64,000 nucleotides of DNA from Lumbricus rubellus (GCA_945859605.1 OX243816.1:30956074-31020073); one strand, 5' to 3'; positions 53,471 through 63,836 are shown, counted from the stretch's first letter. Notes: generated by a model from the sequence alone, not told the origin. A program made the numbers and translations.

Positions 53471-54786
53471 GGGCGTAACTTTCCCCTGAAAAGTGGTGGT
53501 GACTTTTCCTTTGCTCACAACTCTCTTGCCTTTTTCTCTCGGCTTCCTTGCCCCTACCCGGATACGAATTTAGTATGAGCTTAAACTCTAGTGAGAACTC
53601 CCCCTCCCTTCTTTCTCCATTCTCACTCGTTTACCCTTTCGTCTCTCTGGCTGGTGCTCCCCACGATCTCTCCACTCACAGATCATTAATCTAACCTTTA
53701 AAACACGCCTCTTTCACAAATGTTTTCCGGATTTCCCCATTATAAAATAATATAATTGTATAAATAGATCTATATTGCCTGACAACTGACATGTTGAACC
53801 TGGATTTAATTATCAACAGGGCCGTAAATCCCAGAGAGGCAAAGGAGGGAATTCCCTTCCCAGTTTTCGACCTGGGAAGGGAACGTGAAGAAATTCCCTC
53901 CCCACAATTTTTCTCAGCTATGCCCATCGGCGATCGTCCGCCGGACGATCGATTGTCTCCCTCTCCGAAACCTGGATTTTCCCTGCAGATGAGGGGAACT
54001 AGATCCTTGATTCGAACCAACAGGGTCCCTAGGCCTATGACCCTACCAATGGCCTACAATGTTCAACCCACTATAAAAAATCACCAGTGGCTTTGTAACG
54101 TCCTATGAGGCCGCTACAATTTAACCTCCTTTTAGGCCGCTCGGCGTACTTACTTATTAATTTGCGGCCTTGCTGAATCTGCGACCGGCCTTCGGGTTTA
54201 GCCGCTTTTGGATCCGGCCTTCGGTGCAGTACTTCGCTGCAACAGAAAGTGTCGCATTGCGACACTCTATTTTTAGATTCTGCCAACGCGTAAGTCGCTG
54301 ATTGGTTGATCCGGATCACGTGACCGCTTCCAACGCCGAAAAGCGCAGTCGACTGGAAGTTTTCATCGGAGTGAGAGGTCGGCTCGTGTAGACAAGAAAT
54401 TCTGTATATTCTGGGTCTAAAAATGCTGAATGTGTGGCTGATTGCCTGATTTCATGAAAAAGAATATACCGTTGACTAAGCGACTGGTTTTGGGACAGTT
54501 TGCAGCCGATTCTGTGTGAAACTTTATTGTCATATATTCCAATATTCGGACAAGAAATCTTCCGATCTTCTTTTCATATTTGAATGCGAGTGTTGGCCAA
54601 ATTGCACGGAAATTCCCAGGAAAGTATTAACTAATCTAATTGCTCCATAACAGAATCCGAAACCAAGTGTAGTTAATTAATTAGAAATAAATGTTCACTG
54701 ATAATAAGAATTGAAACCTAAGTCGATATTGAATAACGGTTGAAAGCTACCGTCTGAATTGTGATTCATTATACCTGACTGTTAAT

Positions 54787-54793
54787 TATAAAA
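54787..54793 (+). promoter_or_regulatory. TATA box of the 5' LTR promoter (repeated at 60769-60775)
   Basis: TATAAAA lies 210 bp upstream of the gag ATG. It is in the right place for a transcript that would start near 54815 and carry a 5' leader of about 180 nt. It is the only good TATA match in this LTR that I saw. Confidence 0.5.
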
Positions 54794-54980
54794 CGCGATT
54801 ACTGGAATTAAGGTTGTGCACGCCTGTTGATTATTTACAGAGATTCTGCTGACTTTAAAGACATATTGCATAGCTATTGAAGAACAATATCTAGGCCCGA
54901 TCACAGATGTTAATTGTCAGCAACGCTTGTACATTATACTCAGTTGAATTGCTTAATTAAAATAAATTAAATCTGACGTT

Positions 54981-54986
54981 AATAAA
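54981..54986 (+). terminator. Polyadenylation signal of the LTR (repeated at 60963-60968)
   Basis: AATAAA lies about 190 bp after the TATA box and 11 bp before the gag ATG. In the 3' LTR this placement would end the transcript at about the position where gag begins. A second AATAAA is at 54961-54966. Confidence 0.45.
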
Positions 54987-54996
54987 TCATTGAATA

Positions 54997-57900
54997 ATGG
55001 AAACTCCTAACAGGTCTGAGGATCACTCTGATGAGGAATTAGAGGAATGCATAACTGAAGGGGAGAAGGGAGGAACCCCAGACCGTCTTGACCAATTAGA
55101 AATAAAGGGTAAACAAGTTGGGGAACTCTTACTAACCGTTTCAGAAACCCTGGGGATGTTCATGGAACGACAGGAGTCCCAATTCAAGAGCCTTAGTCAA
55201 GAGATAAGCCACTTACAAGAGCAACACCACCGGGGTAGTCTTCCCCGAGAAGAAGGTGAGGTAATGAGGGAAAAGAGAAGGGAAGGGTTGACCACATCTA
55301 AGGATTGGGGATTTACACAACCTGTTGAAGGGGATTTGAACCCAGACGGTCTTCAATTCGAGGAAGCCGTCGTTCCCAGACCGGGAACCGCAGACATATG
55401 TCGCCACTCGACCGAAGTCAATCCTGGTACCGATGAGAGACATCCCCGTCCTGAGGTGGAAGACCCAACCCTAAACTACGACTTTACCAGAGGGAAATCA
55501 ATGGATCCCGTAGATCTTACCTACTTAGTTGAACCTGTAGTCTTACCTGACAGCAGAGAACCCCTTCAACAGTGCGGCGCCTCGATTGAAATCCTAGGGC
55601 GGGCCCCTACCACTTGGGAGGCTGAAGAGCATTACCAGGGGTGGGACCCGAGGTCACGTGGGCTTCTTTCGAGGCGGGGGCAGGCCGTTACACTTGGTAC
55701 CAGAGCTAGTGGGGTTTTGAAATTAAGGTCAGATACAGAGGTTCAAATCCAATCTAGTGCAGATACAATTGACACCAGATTAAGTAAGGTGAAAGTAAGC
55801 TCAGGTACATTTGGTCCTAGACTAAGTGAGGTTTGGGAACTAGGTTCAAATACAGCTGACGCTCAGGTCCAACTTAGTCAAGATACAAGGGCCAGAAAAG
55901 AACCCGAAATTGTTAGGAATGAAACTGTCTATCATAGAGATTTAAATACGATTTATGAAAGCTTTGACTATGAGTCGTATATGCGCAAGAAACAAAACAG
56001 GTTAAATAAAGATGTAACCGAACAGTTGAAAAATAATAGTGAAGACTCAGAAGTAACTGATATGCGGCCTTTACAACGATTTGTGCTCGATTCAAATGCG
56101 ATAGCTATAGGGCAAGACTGTTTGAAAACATGTACTAACTCAGGAATGTTAGTTGTAGATAAATCAAATCGGGATTTGTCGTTCACACGAGAGTACGACT
56201 GGGGTCCACGAGATGCACATCCTCGTCGTCCCATGTCATCCGCAATTCCTCGGGCTGCCACCTTCCCATACTCGTCGTACGAATTCATGAATACTGAAGC
56301 TGAAAATCTTCGACGATCAACTGCAATTCCTCCACGAATCATCTCTTCGAAGAATGTGGGTATGCACGACGTCCAGGTACGTGAAATGAAACCTGAATCA
56401 GAAAAGATCGCGTTCGCTTCTGCTTCGATTCCTCGTATGCCCACCCTGACGACATCTTCGAGTCCGCCGATAATGTCAACGATGTCTTCGTCGGTAAAAA
56501 CCCAGGTTACCCAGAGCTACGAATACTTACCTCGTGAGACAGTACAGCCCATCTTCGTGCCCTACTACGGTCCAACCTCGTACGATGAACGGGTTGCCCT
56601 GGCGAAACAATTAATGCAGTGGCCAACAATGAAACCGATTGTCGTGGGTGGTCTCCAAGATGACCTGCCTAATCCGTTCATACTCGGGAGCGGTGTTGCT
56701 TCTGAAGAACCGCCCACAATCGTCAGCTCTTGTGCTCGAGAGTTGTCGCCGAAAAAGGACACTGCCGAACCGTCTCGATCTGAACCAATTGCTCGTGAAA
56801 GGAAAGAACCTGCTGGAAAACTACTAACTGAACATTCAAATTTTCCAGATAGAAGAATGCCATCGCAAATGAAGCTGGACCGATACAACGGTAAGACCTC
56901 AGTAGAAGTGTTCCTTAAGAAGTTCGAAGTATGTTCGAAAAGTAACCGTTGGACTGAAGAAGAGAGACTGGCCCAACTGACGTGTGCGCTAGTAGAACCG
57001 GTAGACCAACTTCTGCATGAATTCGACTCGGAAGCCATCACCACCTGCACCGATCTAGTCGACCGTCTACGACTACGATACGGAAGCTCGGACCAGGCAG
57101 CCTTGTACCAAACCAAACTGAATTCTCGCCGCCAGCAATCGGGGGAAGATCTCGGTCAGCTGGTACAAGACATCCGAAAGCTTATGATCTTAGCTTTCCC
57201 AGGACCGTCGTTCGCGCATAGTGAGACAATAGCTATTCGAGCTTTTCTTGATGCACTGTCTGACAAGGGCCTGGCTCTGAAGGTACGAGAGCGAGAACCG
57301 ACCACGTTAGATAGCGGCTACAAAACCGCTCTCCGGTTGGAAGGCTACCGCCGTGCTGATGAAGATTCCACCGGGTTCCACGACCGTCAACCGGGTCGCA
57401 TCAAGACAGTGAGGGAAGTGGACTTCAACCTCGACGAAAAATTCAACCAGATGCAAGAGACGCTGACTCGACAGATGAAAGAAATGTTCCAGAACCAGTT
57501 GAGTGCTACTTCAACTGAGGGTCAGTTTCGGCAATGGCAGCCGCAACGTTCGTCACCACCCTGGGGAGGAACCGGAACCAATAACCAACAATGGAACCGA
57601 AATAGAGACAATAACTTTCCACGGGGGAAACGGGACAATCGTCGCTGCTACGAATGCAATCAACCGGGACATTTGGCTCGCGGTTGTCCAGCACGTCCAC
57701 AGAGGTCGCCAGCAGATGAAGAATTCGGAGAAACCACCGGGAATCGAGAAGGTAATGTCAGACACGTCCAAGGTAGAAATGATGCCTACCTCTCTGTGAA
57801 ACTGAATGGCAAATCTCTCCTAGCCTTGCTTGACTCTGGCTGCGAAATGACATTATGTCCTGCTTCGCTAGTAGATCCTAAAGATGTGCAGAACTCTGAA

Positions 57901-58830
57901 CAGTCCTTGTTAGCTGCTAACGGGTCTGCTATTCGCGTTGTGGGAGAGACAATACTGAAACTGCAAATCGGCGATCACGAATTCAAGATTCCCTGTCTAG
58001 TCACAGAACAGGTCTCTAAACTGATCCTTGGACTTTCGTGGATGAAAGACGAGAATGTACTTTGGCATGTCGGTCGCAACTGGATTCTGGCGGGAAGTCA
58101 CCGATTCGACGTTCATTGCAAGCCACGTGTGAGACTGTGTCGCAGAATAGTAGCGTCTCGTGACCATGAAAGAAAGGAAGAAATCCATGCCGTGCAGTCG
58201 ACTTCGAAACCTTCGGAGGAACCATGGACCAGCCAGTCGAAAGCTGCAGGAACCGGAACTCCGCGCCTGAAGAAAATTTCTGATTCATCGAACTTCACTT
58301 CGAATCTACTCCCTCTACAGGTGGTAGCCCGGAATCCCTCTAACGAGGATGTGCATCCTTCTCCCGGCTTCGCAAACCCTGCCTCCGTTGGTGTACATCT
58401 TCCGTCTGTTCTTGCCAACTCCTCCTCGGAAGATGTGCATCTTCCCTACGTCCTCGCCGCCTATCGAGCAAGTGAAAGTGAAAGCACCGGATTCACACCT
58501 AACCGGCTGTTCCTGTCAAGAGAGTTGTGCAGGCCGATTGATTTAGTTTTAGGAGATGTTCCAGTTGCAAATGCTTTGTCTAGTACCGATGATTTTGTTG
58601 TGAATCAAATTGAGAATGTGCATAATAATTTTGAAATTGCTCGAAGATTTATGCAGCGCCATGTCACTAACAGAAATTTCCGGTATGATAGGAGAGTGAA
58701 ACCCGCTAGGTTTCCCATAGGTCCTTTAGACTTGGAGACCCTGAATGGATTGAATAATCCTGAAGTTGAGGAATTAATGTCCGATGCGAGACCTCGCAGG
58801 AACATTGTTCGCCCCGTAAGATATAGGTAA
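54997..58830 (+). CDS. Gag-protease polyprotein fused to an integrase C-terminal tail
   Basis: An intact 1,277-residue ORF. Residues 1-232 are encoded inside the 5' LTR; they are acidic, with a predicted coiled-coil stretch near 40-75. Residues 233-620 are low-similarity linker. Residues 620-790 resemble the retrotransposon Gag capsid domain (MKLDRYNG.....FL..FE......W). The zinc knuckle CYECNQPGHLARGC is at 884-897 (CX2CX4HX4C). A retropepsin follows, with catalytic LLDSG at Asp946 and the second conserved block LILGLSWM (1009-1016). Then comes a Ser/Pro-rich segment with three imperfect copies of a VHLP-type unit (1112-1158), and from about 1150 an integrase C-terminal region (AYRASESESTGFTPNRL). 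No reverse transcriptase YXDD block, RNase H or DDE core is present. The downstream stop is TAA at 58828-58830. The start ATG is the first in the frame, 210 nt after a TATA box. Confidence 0.93.
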   Translation: METPNRSEDHSDEELEECITEGEKGGTPDRLDQLEIKGKQVGELLLTVSETLGMFMERQESQFKSLSQEISHLQEQHHRGSLPREEGEVMREKRREGLTTSKDWGFTQPVEGDLNPDGLQFEEAVVPRPGTADICRHSTEVNPGTDERHPRPEVEDPTLNYDFTRGKSMDPVDLTYLVEPVVLPDSREPLQQCGASIEILGRAPTTWEAEEHYQGWDPRSRGLLSRRGQAVTLGTRASGVLKLRSDTEVQIQSSADTIDTRLSKVKVSSGTFGPRLSEVWELGSNTADAQVQLSQDTRARKEPEIVRNETVYHRDLNTIYESFDYESYMRKKQNRLNKDVTEQLKNNSEDSEVTDMRPLQRFVLDSNAIAIGQDCLKTCTNSGMLVVDKSNRDLSFTREYDWGPRDAHPRRPMSSAIPRAATFPYSSYEFMNTEAENLRRSTAIPPRIISSKNVGMHDVQVREMKPESEKIAFASASIPRMPTLTTSSSPPIMSTMSSSVKTQVTQSYEYLPRETVQPIFVPYYGPTSYDERVALAKQLMQWPTMKPIVVGGLQDDLPNPFILGSGVASEEPPTIVSSCARELSPKKDTAEPSRSEPIARERKEPAGKLLTEHSNFPDRRMPSQMKLDRYNGKTSVEVFLKKFEVCSKSNRWTEEERLAQLTCALVEPVDQLLHEFDSEAITTCTDLVDRLRLRYGSSDQAALYQTKLNSRRQQSGEDLGQLVQDIRKLMILAFPGPSFAHSETIAIRAFLDALSDKGLALKVREREPTTLDSGYKTALRLEGYRRADEDSTGFHDRQPGRIKTVREVDFNLDEKFNQMQETLTRQMKEMFQNQLSATSTEGQFRQWQPQRSSPPWGGTGTNNQQWNRNRDNNFPRGKRDNRRCYECNQPGHLARGCPARPQRSPADEEFGETTGNREGNVRHVQGRNDAYLSVKLNGKSLLALLDSGCEMTLCPASLVDPKDVQNSEQSLLAANGSAIRVVGETILKLQIGDHEFKIPCLVTEQVSKLILGLSWMKDENVLWHVGRNWILAGSHRFDVHCKPRVRLCRRIVASRDHERKEEIHAVQSTSKPSEEPWTSQSKAAGTGTPRLKKISDSSNFTSNLLPLQVVARNPSNEDVHPSPGFANPASVGVHLPSVLANSSSEDVHLPYVLAAYRASESESTGFTPNRLFLSRELCRPIDLVLGDVPVANALSSTDDFVVNQIENVHNNFEIARRFMQRHVTNRNFRYDRRVKPARFPIGPLDLETLNGLNNPEVEELMSDARPRRNIVRPVRYR
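55695..55706 (+). other. Candidate tRNA primer-binding site
   Basis: TGGTACCAGAGC begins two bases after the LTR end, the standard spacing, and starts with TGG, complementary to a tRNA 3' CCA. It is similar to, but not identical with, known initiator-Met-type sites. I cannot name the tRNA. The site is translated as part of the gag ORF (about residues 233-237). Confidence 0.7.
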
Positions 58831-60063
58831 CGTATAGCTAGTGTAAGATAACATCGCGTAATGGCGATAGGTTTAGGCTTTGGCGAGAAGCCTGGTTTTA
58901 GTTCCTTTGGATGAAAATGCATATGAATTTTTGTTTCTAGACTTGATTTAGGTTAGATCATGGGGGTAGGTAAGAATTGTTTACTTGTAGTTTTATTTGC
59001 ATTGTTTTCTTTGTTGCCACGAAGAAGGGCAAGGATGCTGTGCTTGTTTGTAGTATAGAAGATGTGATTGCATAATCATTATTAATTGTATAATCTATGA
59101 TGAGATTATTGGCTATTTTGAATTCTATATGGTTAGTGAAGGCAGGTTCAGATGTAGAATAGTGGGTTGTAACTGTACGGACAGCGTTACGGGTCTGTTC
59201 TATTATATTCCGTCCTGTAAGGTGGACGTAGAAAGTCTATTGCATAAGTCAGGGAGAAATCCGTACTAGCTTCTTGGGTATGTTTCCCTGAATAGTAAAT
59301 CCTTTGTTTGCTAGTTCCGGAAGGTCTGCTCTGTTATGCTCCGTCTTGTAAGGTAGACGTCGACAGACTATACACAGGTCTAGGAGAAATCCGTCCTAGT
59401 GTGGCTTGGGTATGCTTCACTAAGCAGTAAAGCCTTTGCTTAATAGTTCAGCCCTAGTAACGTGTAAGGTGGGTAATGAAGTGTTGACTGCCCATCGCTG
59501 ATAGCGATTGTATGTTGAGCTAAGGAACAGAGTTTTCCCAGAAATCTCTTTGGTTACCGGTGAGGATAGAATTAAAAGCAATACAGTCTTCTTTTATTGT
59601 GTAATGTGCATTTGATTCATAGTATTGGTAACCTGTTAAATTGAATTGTAACATGCTGATTTGTTAGCATAATAGTATAGTAAGGATTGGTGCCGGAGCA
59701 GGGAATATGTGTTTGGAAGACATTTTATTAATCCTAGTAAGTGGCTCCGAGCAATTGAAGGATTAGGAATGATGATTATAATTTGTGTTAACTGTAAATT
59801 TGTTTCAGCACAGAGATTCTTTGTGATAACCTTAAATTGCTGATGTCAGTTTCGTGATGGTTATAAGTTTAGACTTGGTAATTCTTTTTTGGGCATGAAC
59901 CCTTTTTCACCTAAGCGTACCGGGGTTGTCGGTACAATGTGTATCAATTGAGGATCTTGTTCTTACGTAGTACCGTAGTAAATTAGTTAAGGTTGCTTAA
60001 TTATATTGTTTGGTTTCGGATCCTATTCTGGAAATTTTCCATTTAAGGTGGAAAATTGGATTA
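58831..60063 (+). other. Non-coding 3' region of the LTR retrotransposon with a diverged direct repeat
   Basis: About 1.2 kb between the ORF stop and the polypurine tract. I see no ORF of note. It contains two diverged copies of a roughly 130-bp unit at about 59189-59317 and 59325-59453, both with GGAGAAATCCGT and GGTATG blocks. Such duplicated 3' regions can carry packaging or regulatory signals, but the role here is unknown. Confidence 0.6.
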
Positions 60064-60075
60064 AGTGGGGGGGGG
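60064..60075 (+). other. Polypurine tract
   Basis: A run of A and G (AAGT followed by ten G) directly abuts the TG start of the 3' LTR. This is the expected position of the plus-strand primer in LTR retrotransposons. One T interrupts the purines. Confidence 0.8.
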
Positions 60076-61674
60076 TGTAACGTCCTATGAGGCCGCTACA
60101 ATTTAACCTCCTTTTAGGCCGCTCGGCGTACTTACTTATTAATTTGCGGCCTTGCTGAATCTGCGACCGGCCTTCGGGTTTAGCCGCTTTTGGATCCGGC
60201 CTTCGGTGCAGTACTTCGCTGCAACAGAAAGTGTCGCATTGCGATACTCTATTTTTAGATTCTGCCAACGCGTAAGTCGCTGATTGGTTGATCCGGATCA
60301 CGTGACCGCTTCCAACGCCGAAAAGCGCAGTCGACTGGAAGTTTTCATCGGAGTGAGAGGTCGGCTCGTGTAGACAAGAAATTCTGTATATTCTGGGTCT
60401 AAAAATGCTGAATGTGTGGCTGATTGCCTGATTTCATGAAAAAGAATATACCGTTGACTAAGCGACTGGTTTTGGGACAGTTTGCAGCCGATTCTGTGTG
60501 AAACTTTATTGTCATATATTCCAATATTCGGACAAGAAATCTTCCGATCTTCTTTTCATATTTGAATGCGAGTGTTGGCCAAATTGCACGGAAATTCCCA
60601 GGAAAGTATTAACTAATCTAATTGCTCCATAACAGAATCCGAAACCAAGTGTAGTTAATTAATTAGAAATAAATGTTCACTGATAATAAGAATTGAAACC
60701 TAAGTCGATATTGAATAACGGTTGAAAGCTACCGTCTGAATTGTGATTCATTATACCTGACTGTTAATTATAAAACGCGATTACTGGAATTAAGGTTGTG
60801 CACGCCTGTTGATTATTTACAGAGATTCTGCTGACTTTAAAGACATATTGCATAGCTATTGAAGAACAATATCTAGGCCCGATCACAGATGTTAATTGTC
60901 AGCAACGCTTGTACATTATACTCAGTTGAATTGCTTAATTAAAATAAATTAAATCTGACGTTAATAAATCATTGAATAATGGAAACTCCTAACAGGTCTG
61001 AGGATCACTCTGATGAGGAATTAGAGGAATGCATAACTGAAGGGGAGAAGGGAGGAACCCCAGACCGTCTTGACCAATTAGAAATAAAGGGTAAACAAGT
61101 TGGGGAACTCTTACTAACCGTTTCAGAAACCCTGGGGATGTTCATGGAACGACAGGAGTCCCAATTCAAGAGCCTTAGTCAAGAGATAAGCCACTTACAA
61201 GAGCAACACCACCGGGGTAGTCTTCCCCGAGAAGAAGGTGAGGTAATGAGGGAAAAGAGAAGGGAAGGGTTGACCACATCTAAGGATTGGGGATTTACAC
61301 AACCTGTTGAAGGGGATTTGAACCCAGACGGTCTTCAATTCGAGGAAGCCGTCGTTCCCAGACCGGGAACCGCAGACATATGTCGCCACTCGACCGAAGT
61401 CAATCCTGGTACCGATGAGAGACATCCCCGTCCTGAGGTGGAAGACCCAACCCTAAACTACGACTTTACCAGAGGGAAATCAATGGATCCCGTAGATCTT
61501 ACCTACTTAGTTGAACCTGTAGTCTTACCTGACAGCAGAGAACCCCTTCAACAGTGCGGCGCCTCGATTGAAATCCTAGGGCGGGCCCCTACCACTTGGG
61601 AGGCTGAAGAGCATTACCAGGGGTGGGACCCGAGGTCACGTGGGCTTCTTTCGAGGCGGGGGCAGGCCGTTACA
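60076..61674 (+). repeat. 3' LTR
   Basis: Same length as the 5' LTR and identical apart from one observed substitution. It contains a second copy of the gag start (ATG at 60979). Beyond the LTR that frame runs only four codons into the flank before TAA, at 61684-61686. Confidence 0.95.
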
Positions 61675-61686
61675 CCTTGTGTCTAA
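60979..61686 (+). pseudogene. Truncated gag start inside the 3' LTR
   Basis: Second copy of the first 232 gag codons, carried by the 3' LTR. It runs into flanking host DNA and stops at TAA after a few codons. It is a structural consequence of gag overlapping the LTR, not a separate gene. Confidence 0.85.
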
Positions 61687-62213
61687 AGAGCGGGCTGGTC
61701 TGAGGGTTGGCAGTCTTGCAGCATGCATGACAGGAAGATATTGGCAAACTAATCTCACTTGCTATGATGATTCGATGCAGTTTTCGTTTCGCTTGAACCA
61801 CTCAAGCCATGCACTGATTGCAGGACGTGTATACACGGGCAGATGACCGCATGGAATTGTCAATAATAAGCGCATGTGATGGCGTTTGTGGCCGTCGGTA
61901 GGCCTACAAGAGTTGGCCAGCTAGTAGTCCACTTCACCGTCGACGTCCATTCACTGCTCAGCCTCTTCTACTGCCGTAATAGCAATATATAGAGTCATAT
62001 ATCTTTGCAAATAGCAACGTTTAGGCTATCCTACAAAAAGCTCATGCAGAATCCTTACGAGCGCCACCACCATAAAGCGATGTGATTTCAGGCTCGGTGT
62101 CCGCCCCTTCAGCGCCCGTCATAATAAGGTGCAACGTCCTAAGGATGACCTGCTTATTTGTAGAATATAATTATAGAAATTCATTGGTATATGACCTATA
62201 GCCTACATCAGTG

Positions 62214-62340
62214 GTTCCCAACTTTTTTTGACTTTAGGGGCAATTTGTCTAAGTTGGAGGACACGAGGGTCACTTTTCTCATTTGAAGGACATTATAGGT
62301 CTAACGGGGCCACGAGGGTAAAATTTAACTATAGCTAAAA
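62214..62340 (+). mobile_element. Possible one-ended hAT fragment
   Basis: CAGTGGTTCCCAACTTTTTT at 62214 resembles a hAT terminal repeat and is followed by GGGGCA and ACGAGGGT blocks. I found no matching right end downstream, so it may be a truncated copy. Confidence 0.35.
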
Positions 62341-63721
62341 GCAGATAAAATTGCTATAGGCCTAACTGAATCAAAATATAATGTTTGATGTTATTCATAG
62401 ACTTCGAAATAAAATAATTTGTAAAAAAATAATTATGTGTTCCATTATGTCCAAATTGCCAATTTTTCATACACGGCCTAAGCTTATAGAGTGACACGAA
62501 AGTTTGTTCACCGTTTTCAAAAGGCATTGTCTCAGTAGGCCTAACGGCTTCATATTTCTTTATAGGCTAGTATTTTAAGTCAAATGAAAGATACTGGTAC
62601 AAATTTGATTATGATCAGGTTCATTGTTGCCATTATTTATAGAAAAATGTAAAGAATTTTCAGGACATTCTCTGAAATTTTATAGAGTTTCATTTAAAAT
62701 TGACAAGTATATCGCCAAAACAAGAAGGGTATCAGTTCAATTGGGACACCGTGTAGCCTATAGCGCTGCCAATAGTCAACTCTCGTGCATATAGATGCAT
62801 GCATCAGAGTTGTGGCGGCTTTAGCTGTAAGCGAGCGACGAACCGAGCGAATCTGACGAAGATGTTTGAAACGTGTACGACATACATTCGTCACATGTTC
62901 TGAAAAATGGTCAATTCATGGTTCAGAGTCGCAACAAAGTCACGCACAGCGGTAGACAAAGGCAAAGTCAGCCCAGGAACTTAATGGATTGCTTTCGTCT
63001 GGAATTTGTCCAATCCTGGACTCCTGATTGCCTTCATTACACGCAGCATAGTGTAGTCCTAGGCAGGTGTACTTTCACCACTGTGCGACAGTGCGAGTAA
63101 TGAAAAAGAACCGATAGCCTAGCTGAAAACAACAATTTCTTGCAAAAAAATATCGCTTGAAATGTAAAAAAAATGCCAATCAGTCGCATGCCGCGCTAAC
63201 TGTTGTTGCCGCCTTTTTTGATCATTTTGTTGACGTCATTATTTAGAGAAAAGCCCTTTGACTGACGGCGGTCAATGGACTTTTCTATAATATATTCAGT
63301 GGAAGAAAAATTGTCACTTCCAAGAATGAGGTAATGGCATACAAGAGCTTATTTATTATTATGTGGTCGTTATTTGTTATTATGTGGTCGTTATTTATTA
63401 TTATGTGGTCGTTATTTATTATTATGTGGACGACTTTCTTTCATCGGACTAAGCTAAAGACTTAACTGCTTAACTGGCATTAAATTTGCAGGTAACATAA
63501 TAAGAAATATATTCTTTCTTCGAGAAGTAGTGATCAGTGTAAGATCCGTCCTCCATCAGCATTAGACGCAAGAAGTCACTAAATATGGTTAAATTCCACT
63601 CGCCAGAGGAGCCACATGCGCAGCTCTCTCAGAGAAGCTTAACCGCAACGTCAGCTGAATAAACCACATTGAACAGCGTAAGAAGCCTCGGGAGGTGCAC
63701 CCTCAAAGCTATGTACCGTAT

Positions 63722-63790
63722 TCATTCATTCGGAAACTTTTATAGCGCCTCTTGACGGAAGCTACCCAGAGGTGCTCCAGACATTAGCGC
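63722..63790 (-). mobile_element. SINE family A tail fragment
   Basis: Contains TTTTATAGCGCCTCTTGACG and AGAGGTGCTCCAGACATTA, the reverse complement of the family A tail. Truncated at the 5' side. Confidence 0.55.
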
Positions 63791-63836
63791 AACTAATAAG
63801 GGGATAGTTTTTGGCTTGGTGAGGAAGGATTCTGAT

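Larger units (their letters stand above)
54094..55692 (+). repeat. 5' LTR
   Basis: 1,599 bp, starting TGTAACG and ending CGTTACA. It has a TATAAAA at 54787-54793, AATAAA at 54961 and 54981, and the ATG of the gag ORF at 54997. If transcription starts about 25-30 bp after the TATA box and polyadenylation follows the second AATAAA, then R spans roughly 54815-55000, and U5 (about 690 bp) is coding. The only difference from the 3' LTR that I found is C at 54263 against T at 60245. Confidence 0.95.
54094..61674 (+). mobile_element. LTR retrotransposon, Ty3/Gypsy-like, non-autonomous, 7.58 kb
   Basis: Bounded by two 1,599-bp direct repeats that begin TGTAACG and end CGTTACA. They are followed on the left by a primer-binding-site-like sequence and preceded on the right by a polypurine tract. 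One long ORF encodes Gag and protease and ends in an integrase tail. Reverse transcriptase, RNase H and the integrase core are absent, so it would need enzymes from a relative. About 1.2 kb of non-coding sequence lies between the ORF and the polypurine tract. The two LTRs differ at a single site in my reading, so the insertion looks recent. There is no perfect target duplication: flanks are GGCTT on the left and CCTTG on the right. Confidence 0.95.
61675..63828. other. Flank right of the LTR element, no gene recognised
   Basis: AT-rich and apparently unique. It holds the one-ended hAT fragment at 62214 and a four-copy 21-bp tandem repeat (TTATTATGTGGTCG units) at 63350-63428. No ORF is convincing. 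Confidence 0.55.

Noticed and set aside
53263..53478. ORFs rich in Tyr, His, Thr and Cys
   Set aside because: Frames of the pentamer tract (CATGC, CCATA, ACTAC).
56565..57116. 183-codon ORF opposite gag and other antisense ORFs at 55968 and 58113
   Set aside because: Shadows of the long sense ORF; the sense frame has a zinc knuckle and protease, the antisense frames have nothing.
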